Below are positions 10,779-20,840 of a stretch of DNA of 64,000 bases, piece after piece. The DNA lies in NCBI RefSeq assembly GCF_031143425.1, contig NC_090437.1:1181942863-1182006862 (forward strand), in the 5' to 3' direction. The notes beneath the pieces were generated by a model. The model was not told the origin of the DNA. It searched no databases and was given only the letters and a program-made list of their open reading frames with translations. Each line of letters starts with the position of its first letter. The first letter of the stretch is position 1. The translations under genes and the position numbers were made by a program. The DNA comes from Pleurodeles waltl. Taxonomy: Eukaryota > Chordata > Amphibia > Caudata > Salamandridae.

Positions 10779-11827
10779 GATGAGGAATGATCCTGTGAAC
10801 CGGCCCCTAGTCGACGTTGCCACCCTGGAAGAGCCACACGTCATTCAGATGTAAAGTCTGAACCGTCAGACCATCATGGTGCTGGTGACCCAGTTGGAGC
10901 TTGATCTGTTGCCTGCTATACGCCATCCAAATGCCATTCCTCACACAGTACAGGTGCTGTCAGTTCTCCACTTTTTTGCCACAGGGTTTTCCACTCTACA
11001 GTGGGCTTGGCAGCAGGGATGTCATAGGCGATGTTCAGTAACGTCTTGAGGGATGTACTATGTGCCCTGCTAAGAGACCTGCCCTGCTATATCAGGTCCC
11101 TCCAACGTGCAGATTTTGCCACTGTCAAAGCTGTTTTCTATGATTTGGCACATGTCCCTCATGTGATCGGGGCTATAGATGGCCCACACATTGCCTTGGT
11201 GCTATCGAGGATAAATGAGCAAGTGTTCAGGAACCCAAAAAAAAAAAAAACGATCAATATGCAGGTGGTGTGTTCTCTGACCAATGTATCTCCCAAGTGA
11301 TGGCCATGTTCCCTGGTTCTGTGCATGACTCCTTCATTCCACAGACCAGAAATGTCCCACACATGATGGCACAACTACAGAGTGACTGGGCCTGGCTTAT
11401 CGGTATGTATCCATTTGTATGTCTGCCCCTGTACATAAACTCTCTTCCTACCTTGCCCTATCACCCTCCTAGTCTTGACATGTGTCCTATCTCTGTGCAC
11501 ACAGGTGACTCTGGCTATCCCAACCTTGCCTGGCTACTGACACTTGTGAGGCATCCGACTACAGATGCTGAAAACAGTTTCAATGTGGCCCACAGTAGGA
11601 CAAGGCGAGTGACCGAGAGAACCTTTGGGCTACTAAAGGCCAGATTCCGGTGTATACACATCTCTGGAGGTGCACTAGTCTACAAACCACTGAAGGTGTG
11701 CCAGATCATTGTTGCCTGCTGCATGCTACACAATCTGACCCTGAGACATCACATCCCATTGCTGGATGCAGAGGAGGTGGCAGCTGGACCAGTGGCTGAC
11801 AAAGTGGACATAGGGAGTGATGAGTAG
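10779..11827 (+). pseudogene. Broken PIF/Harbinger transposase (HARBI1-like nuclease)
   Basis: Translations match the intact transposase at 22849-23991. The first bases after the gypsy encode NDPVNRPLVDVATLEE, aligning with NPPVYRPLVDLSTMEE. Then come LELDLLPAIRHP, VLSVLHFFATG, GAIDGPHIALV with the first catalytic Asp, FPGSVHDS, GDSGYPNLAWLLT, and RTRRVTERTFGLLKARFRC with the catalytic Glu. In-frame stops occur near 10852 and 11045, and the frame shifts around 11275 after a run of A at about 11238-11250. The gene was split by the gypsy about 20 bases into its exon. A family transposase would cut and join DNA at the element ends; this copy cannot make the full protein. It contains a 102-base insert at 11403-11504 that the intact copy lacks. 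Confidence 0.88.
11403..11504 (+). other. 102-base GT-AG insert in the transposase relic, probable intron
   Basis: The insert lies inside the Gly codon of the LIGDSGYP motif. It begins GTATGT and ends with a pyrimidine-containing tract and CACACAG. Removing it restores the reading found without interruption in the intact copy on the minus strand at about 23229-23237. Its length is a multiple of three and it has no in-frame stop, so it could also be read through. Either the family had an intron here that the 20240-29950 lineage lost, or it was gained in this copy. Confidence 0.65.
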
Positions 11828-12120
11828 GAAGATGATGAGGATTCAGCTGACTCCAGAGCAAAGTTGATACGACGATACTTCCACTGATCTATAGGTATGT
11901 GTCAGATGTTTGGCATGCAAGCTATATTCCTTGTTGCCTTTTGACATAGATCCTCCTAGTGTCTGTTAGCACTGGTGGAATTGGATGCATCTCTGCCTCT
12001 GAGTAGATTTGGGGGGTCATATTTGCCCATCACTAGAGTAGTTACTGTGCACATTTCAGTGCACTACTCACCCTGCTGTAGTGTTGCTTCACTTGTGACA
12101 TGTCTGTGCATCTACACTAT

Positions 12121-12563
12121 GGGGGTCATTACGACATTGGCGGGTGGCTACCGCCGCCCGCCAAGCGGTAACCGCCATGCGGCCGCACTCCCGCGGCCCC
12201 CATTACGACATTTCCGCTTGTCCGGCGGGCGCAAACCAAGTTTGGAGCCCGCCGGCCCAGCGGGGATGAGGCCACAACATAGGAGCCGGCTCCTAATGGA
12301 GCCGGCGGTGTTGCAGCCGTGCCCCTGTTAGGGGGCCCCTGGACACCCCTTACCGCCAGCCTCTTCCTGGCGGTGCAAACCGCCAGAAACAGGCTGGGGG
12401 TAGGGGTGTCATAATCATCAGGGCAGCGCTGCTTGCAGCGCTGCCCTGGCGGATTATCACCGCCGGGGCTAAAACGGCGCGACCGCGGTAATAAGGGCCT
12501 CCGTACCGCCAGCCTGTTGGCGGTACGGACGCTACATTACCCCTGGCGGTCGTAATGACCCCC
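12121..12563. mobile_element. Harbinger-type MITE, 443 bp, inside the Harbinger relic
   Basis: The left end GGGGGTCATTACGACATTGG and the inverted right end (CCTGGCGGTCGTAATGACCCCC) form terminal repeats, with TAT on both sides (12118-12120 and 12564-12566) as a 3-bp duplication. The interior is very GC-rich, with repeated GGCGGT/ACCGCC motifs and paired blocks such as GCAGCGCTGC. It has no coding capacity. The ends are like those of the autonomous element at 20240-29950, so it was probably moved by a transposase of that type. Confidence 0.88.
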
Positions 12564-13279
12564 TATGTTCCCTGTACTGCCAGGGCATCTGCTATATGTG
12601 TGCCAAACATTGTGGTGTCAACAGTATTGCTACCTATCCTAAGATTCCACATTGGGAGGCATTGCAACACTACTGTTTCTGACTGTGGAACATGCCTCAA
12701 GTTTTGCTGTGGCTGCTGTGATGGTAGGATCATAGGGGTTGGTTGTCTTGGCAGTGTGAGTCTGACATGGGCATATGGTTATGGCTGACACATGTCATCT
12801 CACCCTAGGGACTTTGTAATTGTAGTGCATGTGTGTTGTGTGGGCTATTTGACACTCATAGTGATTGTTGTCCCTGTCTTTTTCTACTTGCACGGCATGT
12901 GTGTGGTGCACATTGGTACCTGCATATGCTGCTGCCTCCCATGAACCATGTCTCCAGTCTCTTCCTGCTCCACTAACATACTTGCTGCATATTGCTCCCC
13001 CTTCTGTCACTCTCACAAAATTTTGCAGGACAATGGGTTGACAGTTAAACATGTGATGCTGCAGTAAAGGGTACTTCTTACAATGAAACACAGACAGTAG
13101 CTGTGCTCAGTTGTGTTTATTTGTGACTGACACATGCAAGGGGTGATGAGTAGGGTCATGGTGGGTGAAATCATTAGGCTAGTTGGGCCAGCTGTGGGGA
13201 GTCCAGGTCCAGTTTAGGGGGCCATTGGAGACCGGAGAGATGACAGTGGACAGTCAACAGTGTCTCTCAGTGGCACACA

Positions 13280-14975
13280 AGGGAGAATGTTCAGGGGAGT
13301 GTCACTTCCAGGTGGTGGTGTTGGTCTTGGTATCAGTTCCTGCAGGATGTCTGATTGGACGTCCTCGTTTACACAGGGGTCCTTCAGCTACAGGGAGAGG
13401 GGTGCTGGTAGTCTGCGGGTCCTCTGGCAGGGCCTCCGTTCCACTAGCTGCCGCTAAAGTGAAGGGCTCAGTTGGGATGTGACCACTGGTAGGGGCCTGC
13501 TCGTGGGTGGAGGAATCACATAGGATGCTGGTAAGTTCCTTCAGCACCCCTGCAATGGCGATCATGGTGGGGTTGAGGGTCTGCCATTGCTGCATGGACT
13601 CCTGGTGGTATTCCTCCTGAAGACTCTGGGTATCTGGCACAGTCGCAAGGATCTGGGCCATTGTGTCCTGGGTTTGGTTGTATGAACACAGGACTTGAGA
13701 GAGGGCCATCTGGGCAGTTGTTTGTTGTGGCTGCCCCATCCCCCATCCCTTGTACCACAGGTCCCCTCCCACTACCCCTGGGCCCCTGTGGCTGTGCCCC
13801 TAGCACAGTGTGCCCACTCCCAGTAACAGCAAGACCTTCATTGTCTTGGGTTTGTGCCCTTGACTCTGGCCCCTGTACTGTGGGGCACACTTCTGATTGA
13901 ACTGTACCTAGGTCAGTGGTTTGGGGACGAGGTGCTGGTGGCGGTGTGGTTCCACATGGGAGGGGGAGTCTAGTGTGTCCAGGGTGGGGCTGCTGGGTGT
14001 GAACTGCCTAGTCATCCCAGATGGGCTAGGCATGTCGTCACTGTCCAGACATCCACTGGGTCCTTCATCCTGGGGAGGGCTATATGACCCTGGCATCCGC
14101 TGGGGGTTGGCAGTGGCAGCAGAACCTGGTGAGAGAGTTCCATTTTGGAGATGTACTTGGCACATGGTGTGATGCATGGTGTGGCCTGCCTTGCTTCCCA
14201 GTGATCCCAATGACAGCTGCAGTAATGCAGACAATGTTTGGGGGATGCAGATTATGCCCTTTTTACAATGTGCTATTGAGGGATGAGGATAGTGGATACC
14301 ATTGCTGTCATTGCCATATTTTGGGATGCAGTCGAGCCAACCAGTTGGTGTGGCATGTGGTGTGCTTTAACATGCAGATATTCCACTGTGAGGTGGGACT
14401 GTGATAAACTGATGTGTAGGGAGTGATGCATTGTGGGAGTTGTGGTGTTTGGCATTGTGTTTGGTATCCGTGCATTAGGGGGTGGCTGTGTGGGGATGGT
14501 GGGAGTGGGGTGGTATGGCATGCAGGTGAGGGGCGTGGGGTGCCTGCGGGGTTGCAGGAGTGTGGGATGGGGTGGATTGGGGAGTGATGGGTGGTGGGGA
14601 CGCATGCTAGGCAGGAGTGGTTGGTCCCTGGGGGGGTGTTGTTGACTTACCAGAGTCGAACCCCGCCAATGATTCCAGTCAGGCCCTCTGGGTGCATTTT
14701 GTCCAAGACCTTCTCCTCCCAGGATGTTAACTCAAGCGGAGGACGTGTGGCCCCACCGCCAGTCTTGTTCAGGGCGGTCTAGTGCCTGGACACCATGGAA
14801 AGCACCTTCCCCCGTAGGTTGTTCCACCTCTTCCAGATGTAGTCCCTCATGTGTAGATGTGTGCCCACTGAGTTGACCCAGCCATAGCTCCGTTTTCCTG
14901 GCCAATGATGTTTGCTGTACCTGGGCTCTGAACAGGTGTGGCTCTACCCTTTTGAGGTGCCATGGTGGGTGGGGG
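13280..14975 (-). pseudogene. Broken Myb/SANT-like partner gene of the Harbinger relic
   Basis: The minus strand from about 14975 to 14653 aligns with exon 1 of the Myb-like gene at 20841-21219 (blocks such as GTGGAACAACCTACGGGGGAA and ATGCACCCAGAGGGCCTGACTGG). It ends at the same splice donor (GACTCTG then GTAAGT, plus strand 14645-14656). In-frame stops have accumulated. Exon 2 lies at about 13280-14240, with open pieces at 13302-13772, 13516-13890 and 13908-14234. The best piece keeps the helical QTQDTMAQILA segment and a basic KRGRP stretch near its end. A minus-strand AATAAA at 13116-13121 matches the poly(A) signal position of the intact gene. The intron region (14400-14640) is GT-rich. 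Confidence 0.8.
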
Positions 14976-15567
14976 TATGTAGTGCATGTAGGGTGCAGTG
15001 TGGAGTGGTTGGTGGGTTGGGTGTGTTTGGATGTGGGTGCAGGTGGGTTGTGGTGTTGGTGTGTGAGGGTGATGTGTGCTTAGTGCAATACGTACAGTTG
15101 TGTAGTGTGTGCTGAGTGTGCAGTTTAAGGTTGCCTGTGGTGTATTAGATCTGTGTGAACCGCTTGTTGCGAAGTGTGGTGTTAAATTAAATCACAAGGG
15201 ATTGTGTGGGGGGGTGCTTTATAGTGCCATGAGCAGGGGTGTGTGGTTTGTGTATGTATGTCAGGTGTGGGATATTCGAACTGTCTAATGTGGTGTTGCC
15301 TACTATTGGCGGTGCCTTTTCAAACCGCGGCAGTGTGCAACACCAGTGGTGTTCCTCCGTGCTTGGACCACTGGGCAGAGAACTGACACATTATTGGGCG
15401 GATGGATTGGTGCCGTCCTGGCCTTATTGGATTTGTGGCTGTATTTGGGTGGCTTGCACTTTGTGACTCGTAATACGGCGTTCACTATCGCGCCAGCACT
15501 GACGGTATGGTGGCTGTATTCTGCACGGCAGTCTTGCCCGGAAACCGCCAAAGTCTTAATGAGGGTC

Positions 15568-16149
15568 TCAGTCAACTCTGGTCACTACAAAGTCTACCTT
15601 AAAAACACAGTGGTGGGACTGAATGTGATGATGCTTCATTTACAGTAAAGCAGAGATTACCCTGGAAACTTCCATTGTTCACAAACGATTCTGTAGATAT
15701 AAATTGGCAGAAAAACATGAAAGTTAATTTTCATTGTTGTTATGTGGCCTGCCATGGATAATGACTATCTCATGATTTAACTTTTTCTAATAACAAAAGT
15801 AAAAGTATCAATGTATGCTATGTACCAATGTTGGTGTAATGTAAATAAACCATCTTAGCTTTTTTTAATAAATCAAAGGGATTTATTTTCCCCACAATTA
15901 CATAATATATTGCATTTAATTAAACTAACCACACTGTTACTACTCTGGTATGTAAACATTATAAATGCTACATTAGGATATATATTCAGCGTAAAATCAA
16001 ATTCCATTATAAAAAGTATGATCTCACAAGAGGCGAGCAACAGCAAGCCAGGAAGCACTGCTCCTCCCTCCTGCCCCAAGCACTATCCCCCCAGGACACC
16101 ACATGACAACATTATAAGTAGGTGTAATTTGTTTTCAATCAACTCTTTG
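15568..16149. other. AT-rich interval without recognised features
   Basis: The interval runs from the decayed Harbinger end to the first hairpin. It holds short AT-rich runs and no open frame with a recognisable product. I see no inverted or tandem repeat in it. Confidence 0.5.
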
Positions 16150-16372
16150 CATGTGTCGGACAGCTGGGAGTAGTCTGAAGCTGCAGTGCTCATGTGCGTC
16201 AGACGGCTCCCAGCCATCAACACACATGAAATCTCTCTAGTGCCAGGCACCAGAGGGATTTCATTTGGATATTTCTAGCCTTGGTTGCCGGGAAAGAGCT
16301 GCCCCAGCAACCAAAGCTAAAAACATCCCCTCCCTATAATGATGATCAGCATGCCGTGCATGCCAACATCAT
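16150..16372. repeat. Chain of imperfect hairpins
   Basis: Successive inverted repeats lie end to end. CATGTGT...ACACATG at 16150-16228 contains CTGGGAG/CTCCCAG. GAAATC...GATTTC at 16228-16262 has GTGCC/GGCAC near its centre. TTGGTTGC...GCAACCAA lies at about 16279-16315. GATG...CATC around 16342-16371 encloses GCATGCCGTGCATGC. This architecture recurs in the MITE-like elements at 37500-38120, 49680-49985 and 54614-55156. I cannot name the family or fix its ends. Confidence 0.55.
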
Positions 16373-16626
16373 TGAAGGGGAAAATTGAAAGTAAATTTTC
16401 TTCAGTGCACAGGGGCATATCTCAGCCCCCTTAACTCTGATTTCAATGGGAGAGGTGGCATTGGAAAGGGGGTCATCTCTCCTGTCTAAAGGTACCTTTC
16501 TATAGAGAATCGCTGCTTGGGGATCACTTCAGGAGGGGGATCCCCAAGCAGGGATCCACTCCACTAGGCCACTAGGGAGAGTAGAGCAGCCCCTTGGGCA
16601 AGGGTTTTTGCCCTCCCTTAATGATA

Positions 16627-17456
16627 CAGTCTTTCTGCCCTCCCCAGGAGGCAAATGGGGGGAATAGCTCCTAATATGCCCCCAAGTATGGGCAGAAAGC
16701 CCACTAGTCACCAGGAACTTTTTTTAATTTGGTGAAAGGTGGGGGCTGCCAAGAATGAGCAAGGAAATGCCCCCATCCACCTCAAAAATAGAAACAGTCT
16801 TTCTGCCCCCTCCCCCCGGGAGCCGCTGGGGGTTATTACCCCCTTCCTAATGTGCCCACCCCAGGGGACAGAAAGCCCACTAGACACCAGGGATTTTTTT
16901 TTATATATAAAAGAGGGGTGAGGGCTGCCCAGAATGGGCAAGGCAATGCCCGCGCCCAAAAGTAGGCACAATCTTTCTAGCCCCCTGGGGGCAGATGGGG
17001 GTTACTACCCCCAATCTGCCCACCAGAGTGTGCAGAAAGCCCACTAGACACCAGGGATTTTTTTTTTAAATAAAATTGTGATGAAGGCTGCCCGCCCTGG
17101 GCAGTGCCATGACCCCACCCCAAATAAATAGGTGCCAAAGTCTTTATGCACACCCCTCGGGGCAGATGGGTTAATCACCCCCAATCTGCCCCTCAGGGAG
17201 TAGAAAGCCCACTAGACATCAGGGAATACTTCTTTTAAAACAAAAAGAGGGACAGGGACTTTTCACCATAGGCATAACCATTCCACCACCCCAAATAAAG
17301 GGGACTCAGTCTTTCTTCCCCCCTGGGGGACAGATGAAGGAAATTACCCCCAGTCAGCCTCCCCGAGTGGCAGACAGCCCACTGTACACCAGGGAATAAA
17401 AACAAAATAGAGGGGTGGGCATGGTTATGCCTTCACCGCAACTGAAGGGGGAAATA
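16627..17456. repeat. Tandem array of about 170-bp units (about five copies, diverged)
   Basis: The phrase CAGTCTTTCTGCCCC recurs with variation at about 16627, 16795, 16969, 17139 and 17308, spacings of 168 to 174 bases. Each unit continues with a CCCC/GGGG-rich part, then GCAGAAAGCCCACTAGACACC, an A/T run and GGCTGCCC-like sequence. Units are clearly diverged from each other. The open frames on both strands here are by-products of the repeat. It looks like a minor satellite or the internal repeats of a larger unrecognised element. Confidence 0.8.
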
Positions 17457-17489
17457 CTCCTTCTACCCCCTGTAGACTAAAGCATCTCC

Positions 17490-18270
17490 TCCTAATGGCA
17501 AACTAGAGGATATTTGACCCTTTTGGGAGTTGATTTTATATATGGGCTAGGAGAGCTTGGCTAACTCCCAAAATGGTCCCACTTGCAATGGTGAGTGGCT
17601 GCACGTTTTGGACTTGGATACACTGCCACCAGGAAAAACTTACCAGACTCAGACACTTCTGAAAACTAAACATTTGGGGGAGTCCAGGGTGGTGTGCTTC
17701 ATATGCATCCACACCATTTTCTTAAACACAACCCCCTGCAAACCTCCAACTTTGCCTCAATTCATGCATTTTTCCTACATTTCTGCTATGGAAAGTTCCA
17801 GAATCCGCAGGCATCCACAAAATTCCTACCACCCAGCATTGAATTATCAGTACTGACAAAAACTGTGCCCCACTTGTGTGGATGCCCAAAGTAGAGTCAG
17901 CCTAAACATGCATTAAAAAAAACCTTCCCTTTTGAACCCACTTTGGTTCCACCACTATTTCTACACATTTTTGGCCCTTCCCTGTCGCAGGCCCTTGGTC
18001 CACCTACACAAGTAAAGTATCGTTTTTATTGAGAGACCAAGGGGAACGCTAGGTGGTAAGAACTTTTCATCACAGAAATGTGAGGAAAATGTGTGGGTTT
18101 TTGTTTTTACACATTTTGAGGTTTGTAAGGGATTCTGGGTTACAAAACCTGGTGAAAGCCACACAAGTTATTCCATTCTGGATTCCCCTTGGTGTCTAGT
18201 TTAAAAAAATGTACAGGTTGGCTAGATTTCTCTAGGTTCTAGCTGAGCTAGGGTCAAATATCTACAGACA
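17490..18270. repeat. Large imperfect inverted repeat with arms of roughly 300-380 bp
   Basis: The left arm (about 17490-17885) aligns with the reverse complement of the right arm (about 17985-18270). For example ATTCCTACCACCCAGCATT matches reversed GTTCTTACCACCTAGCGTT, CCACTTGTGTGGATG matches TTACTTGTGTAGGTGG, and CCTACATTTCTGCTATGGAAAG matches CCTCACATTTCTGTGATGAAAAG. Identity is moderate. A further direct copy of the right arm begins near 18360 (CTACCTACACAAATGAGGAACC and ATCGAGAGACTTAGGG). This suggests an old repeat family present in both orientations rather than one young foldback. Confidence 0.65.
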
Positions 18271-18299
18271 TGCACATTGCAAAAAAAAGGGTCAGTTTT

Positions 18300-19430
18300 C
18301 AGTGGAGAAATGTTACGTATCCATGTTGCATTTTGGGACATTTACTGTTGTGGACTTTAGGCCTACCTACACAAATGAGGAACCATTTTTATCGAGAGAC
18401 TTAGGGAAACACAGAATAGTAGAATAAGTGTTATTACCAATTGTCTTCCTCTGCATCTGTGCATTCCAAATGTAAGACAGCGTGTACAAAAGAAGAAGTC
18501 ATTTTGAGAAATGTCCTCTATTTCTCATGCTAGTATGGGTATCTCCAAATACAGAAATATACAAATAACTACTGCTTCTAAACTACATATCTTGTGCCCA
18601 TTTTGGAAATACAGAAGTTTCCTTGACACCTATTTTTCACTCTTTATATTTTACCAAATTAATTATTGTATACCAGGCACACAATGAAAAACTATTGCAA
18701 GGTGCAGCTCTAAAGCCCTATATATCCCCGCAACCAGAAGGGTCTAGCAGACGTAACAATATATTGCTTTAAAAAATCTGCCATAGTTAGAAGAAGTTTC
18801 CGATGAAAACGTAGACACAAATGGCTGTTTTTTCCCAACTCATTTTCAATAATTTTTTATACTTTCAAGAAGAAAATCTTCAAGGATTTACAGAAATGAC
18901 CCCTTGCTGGAATGAAATTTGTCTAATATTCAGAAGTGTATAGCTTTCTGGAATCCACCACTAGTTTCACACCCATTTATACCACTAACTTGAAGGAGGT
19001 TGAAAGCACACAAAAAATAGGAAAAATGGGCAACGTCCAAGTAAAATGCCAACACTGTGTTGAAAATGTAGGTTTTTCTGATTAAGGTCTGCATGTTTCT
19101 GAAAGCTGGGTAGATGGCGATTTTAGCACCACAAACCCTTTGCTGATTCCATTTGCAGGGAAAAAAACAGATGCTTTCTTCTGCAGCACTTTTTTCACAC
19201 TTTTCCCCCAAAAATGTCCAAATTCAGCTATATTGAGGCTAATTTCTTGGTCCTCTCCTCGGGAATCCTCAAACCCTTGGTTCCTTTAGAATCCTCAGGA
19301 TGTTGGACAAAAGGACACAAAGTCAACATGGATACCTTAAGTGGACAAAAAGTTATGATAGCCTAAGTTTAAGCTACCCAAAATAGCCAGAAAAAGGCTT
19401 AGCAGTGGGGGTGGAGGGTAGGCCTAGCAG
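18300..19430. other. Repeat-like AT-rich sequence, family not recognised
   Basis: It continues from the palindromic region and contains the third, direct copy of the arm (about 18350-18440). The rest has no clear internal repeat. An open frame of 93 codons at 18930-19211 on the minus strand has no recognisable motif and I do not call it a gene. Confidence 0.4.
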
Positions 19431-20010
19431 TAAAAGTTTTTAAAAAAAGAACCATAGAAATTTGCTGAAAAAACAAAGGGTAAAGTAATGGTGAATTTCT
19501 CAGTGAGAAATGTTTTGAACTAAAAAAACACAGAACTTCACCATTTATATTTAGAAGCATTATCTATAACTTGTGACCCTGCCATGCACCATTTATGACC
19601 TCACTCATGACATATTCTATAAGGCCATATATGACATCACTGATGGTATCTCAAATTACATATTTGATGAAATGTGGCGAATCCTCGCCATGCACAGCCG
19701 AAGGTGGTGTTGCATTAACTTATAGTAATTAAAATTACTTTACACTAAAAAATAATAAAACAAACATAGAAATTCACTAAAAAAATAAAGGTTACAGGGA
19801 CGTTATAGTTAGGATATGAATTTACTCACACAAAACCATAAAAATTCAGCAGTTATAGTTCTGATTAGCTGAAGTAACTATAACCTGTGGCCTAAGGTAG
19901 CTATAACTCACACCCTAACCATGCACTAATTTCTCCAAATATTGCATCACTCATGACATCTCTGATAACAGCATTGATAATATCAATGTAACATTTGCAG
20001 TAAAATTAAT
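19430..20010. repeat. Two diverged direct units of about 310 bp
   Basis: Related blocks recur: CATAGAAATTTGCTGAAAAAACAAAGG near 19452 and CATAGAAATTCACTAAAAAAATAAAGG near 19766; then CCATGCACCATTTATGACCTCACTCATGACAT near 19581 and CCATGCACTAATTTCTCC...CATCACTCATGACAT near 19918. Identity is moderate. No coding sequence is evident. Confidence 0.55.
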
Positions 20011-20236
20011 TAGCAGAAAACTGGCACTACTGGCTGCAGTGGTAGGCCTGAGACAGCTACTTTAGTGGTTAGCACAATGAGTGCATTACATCTTAACATG
20101 GGTGAAAATAAGTATTTCGTCTGACTGGAACTGTAGCAACATATCAAGTAATCCATGCTTTAACCTCTTTGCAATCGCTATTGAGGAAACATGTTGTAAG
20201 GTTGCATTTTATCTTCTATATAATTTCTGAAGACAT

Positions 20237-20239
20237 TTA
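20237..20239. repeat. TTA target-site duplication, left copy
   Basis: TTA precedes the terminal GGGGGTCATT and recurs at 29951-29953 after the other end. A 3-bp TWA duplication is the Harbinger hallmark. Three bases alone is weak evidence; the inverted ends make it convincing. Confidence 0.8.
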
Positions 20240-20263
20240 GGGGGTCATTCTGACCTTGGCGGT
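20240..20263 (+). repeat. Harbinger left terminal inverted repeat
   Basis: The sequence GGGGGTCATTCTGACCTTGG followed by CGGT pairs with the end at 29927-29950, with mismatches at positions 7, 12, 13 and 17. The next 280 bases are rich in CCGCC and GGCGGT motifs on both strands. Confidence 0.88.
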
Positions 20264-20687
20264 AAAAGGCCCTTTCCGCCGGTCAGAAGTCCGCCATTCT
20301 ACCGCCGCGGCCGCGGTAAACCGCCACGGTCATTCTGACCTCCAACTGGCAAACCGCCAAAAACCCGACATCCACGGAAGGCCACCTCATCAGCGGTCAG
20401 CGATAAACTGGAGATGGCCAAACCTCCACCGTCACGCCAACACAAACACGCCCATGCCATTACGACCCACGAATCCACGCGGCGGTCTTTCAACCGCGGT
20501 ATTCCATTGGCGGTACACACCGCCGCGGTCAAAATACACACCCAGCTCCAAAACACAGCCACATTGGACAATTTGAAATACACACACCTGATACACATAC
20601 AAACACCACTCCCACACATCCAATCAACTATAAAACACACACCCACATCACCCACAAACCCCCACTACTAGAAATTCGGAGAGAAGG

Positions 20688-20711
20688 CGAGAGAGAGAGA
20701 GAGAGAGAGAG
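20688..20711 (+). repeat. GA dinucleotide microsatellite
   Basis: About eleven GA repeats lie upstream of the first Myb-like gene, followed by a CA/ACC-rich tract up to 20836. This probably forms part of its promoter or 5' untranslated region. Confidence 0.9.
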
Positions 20712-20840
20712 CACAGCTATCAAAAACCCCAACACACACAGAAACACAGCATCATCACCCACACTACATCCACGCACAAAACACCACACACCACCACACA
20801 CACCACACTCATCACCACAAACACCACCCCACACCACCCC

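Larger units (their letters stand above)
10774..15567. mobile_element. Harbinger relic, main part (transposase plus, Myb-like minus, decayed right end)
   Basis: After the gypsy element the sequence resumes in a transposase exon and follows the order of the intact Harbinger at 20240-29950, inverted: transposase on plus, then Myb-like gene on minus, then a terminus. The last 400 bases align with the reverse complement of 20240-20660 (the GTGTGTATTTCAAATTGTCCAATGTGG-type block is GATATTCGAACTGTCTAATGTGG here, near 15269). The end near 15544-15567 is a degraded inverted repeat (ACCGCCAAAGTCTTAATGAG against ACCGCCAAGGTCAGAATGAC). The right boundary is approximate. Both genes are broken, so this is a much older insertion than the gypsy inside it. 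Confidence 0.8.

Noticed and set aside
18930..19211. 93-codon frame on minus
   Set aside because: Lies in AT-rich repeat-like sequence with no motif or supporting context.
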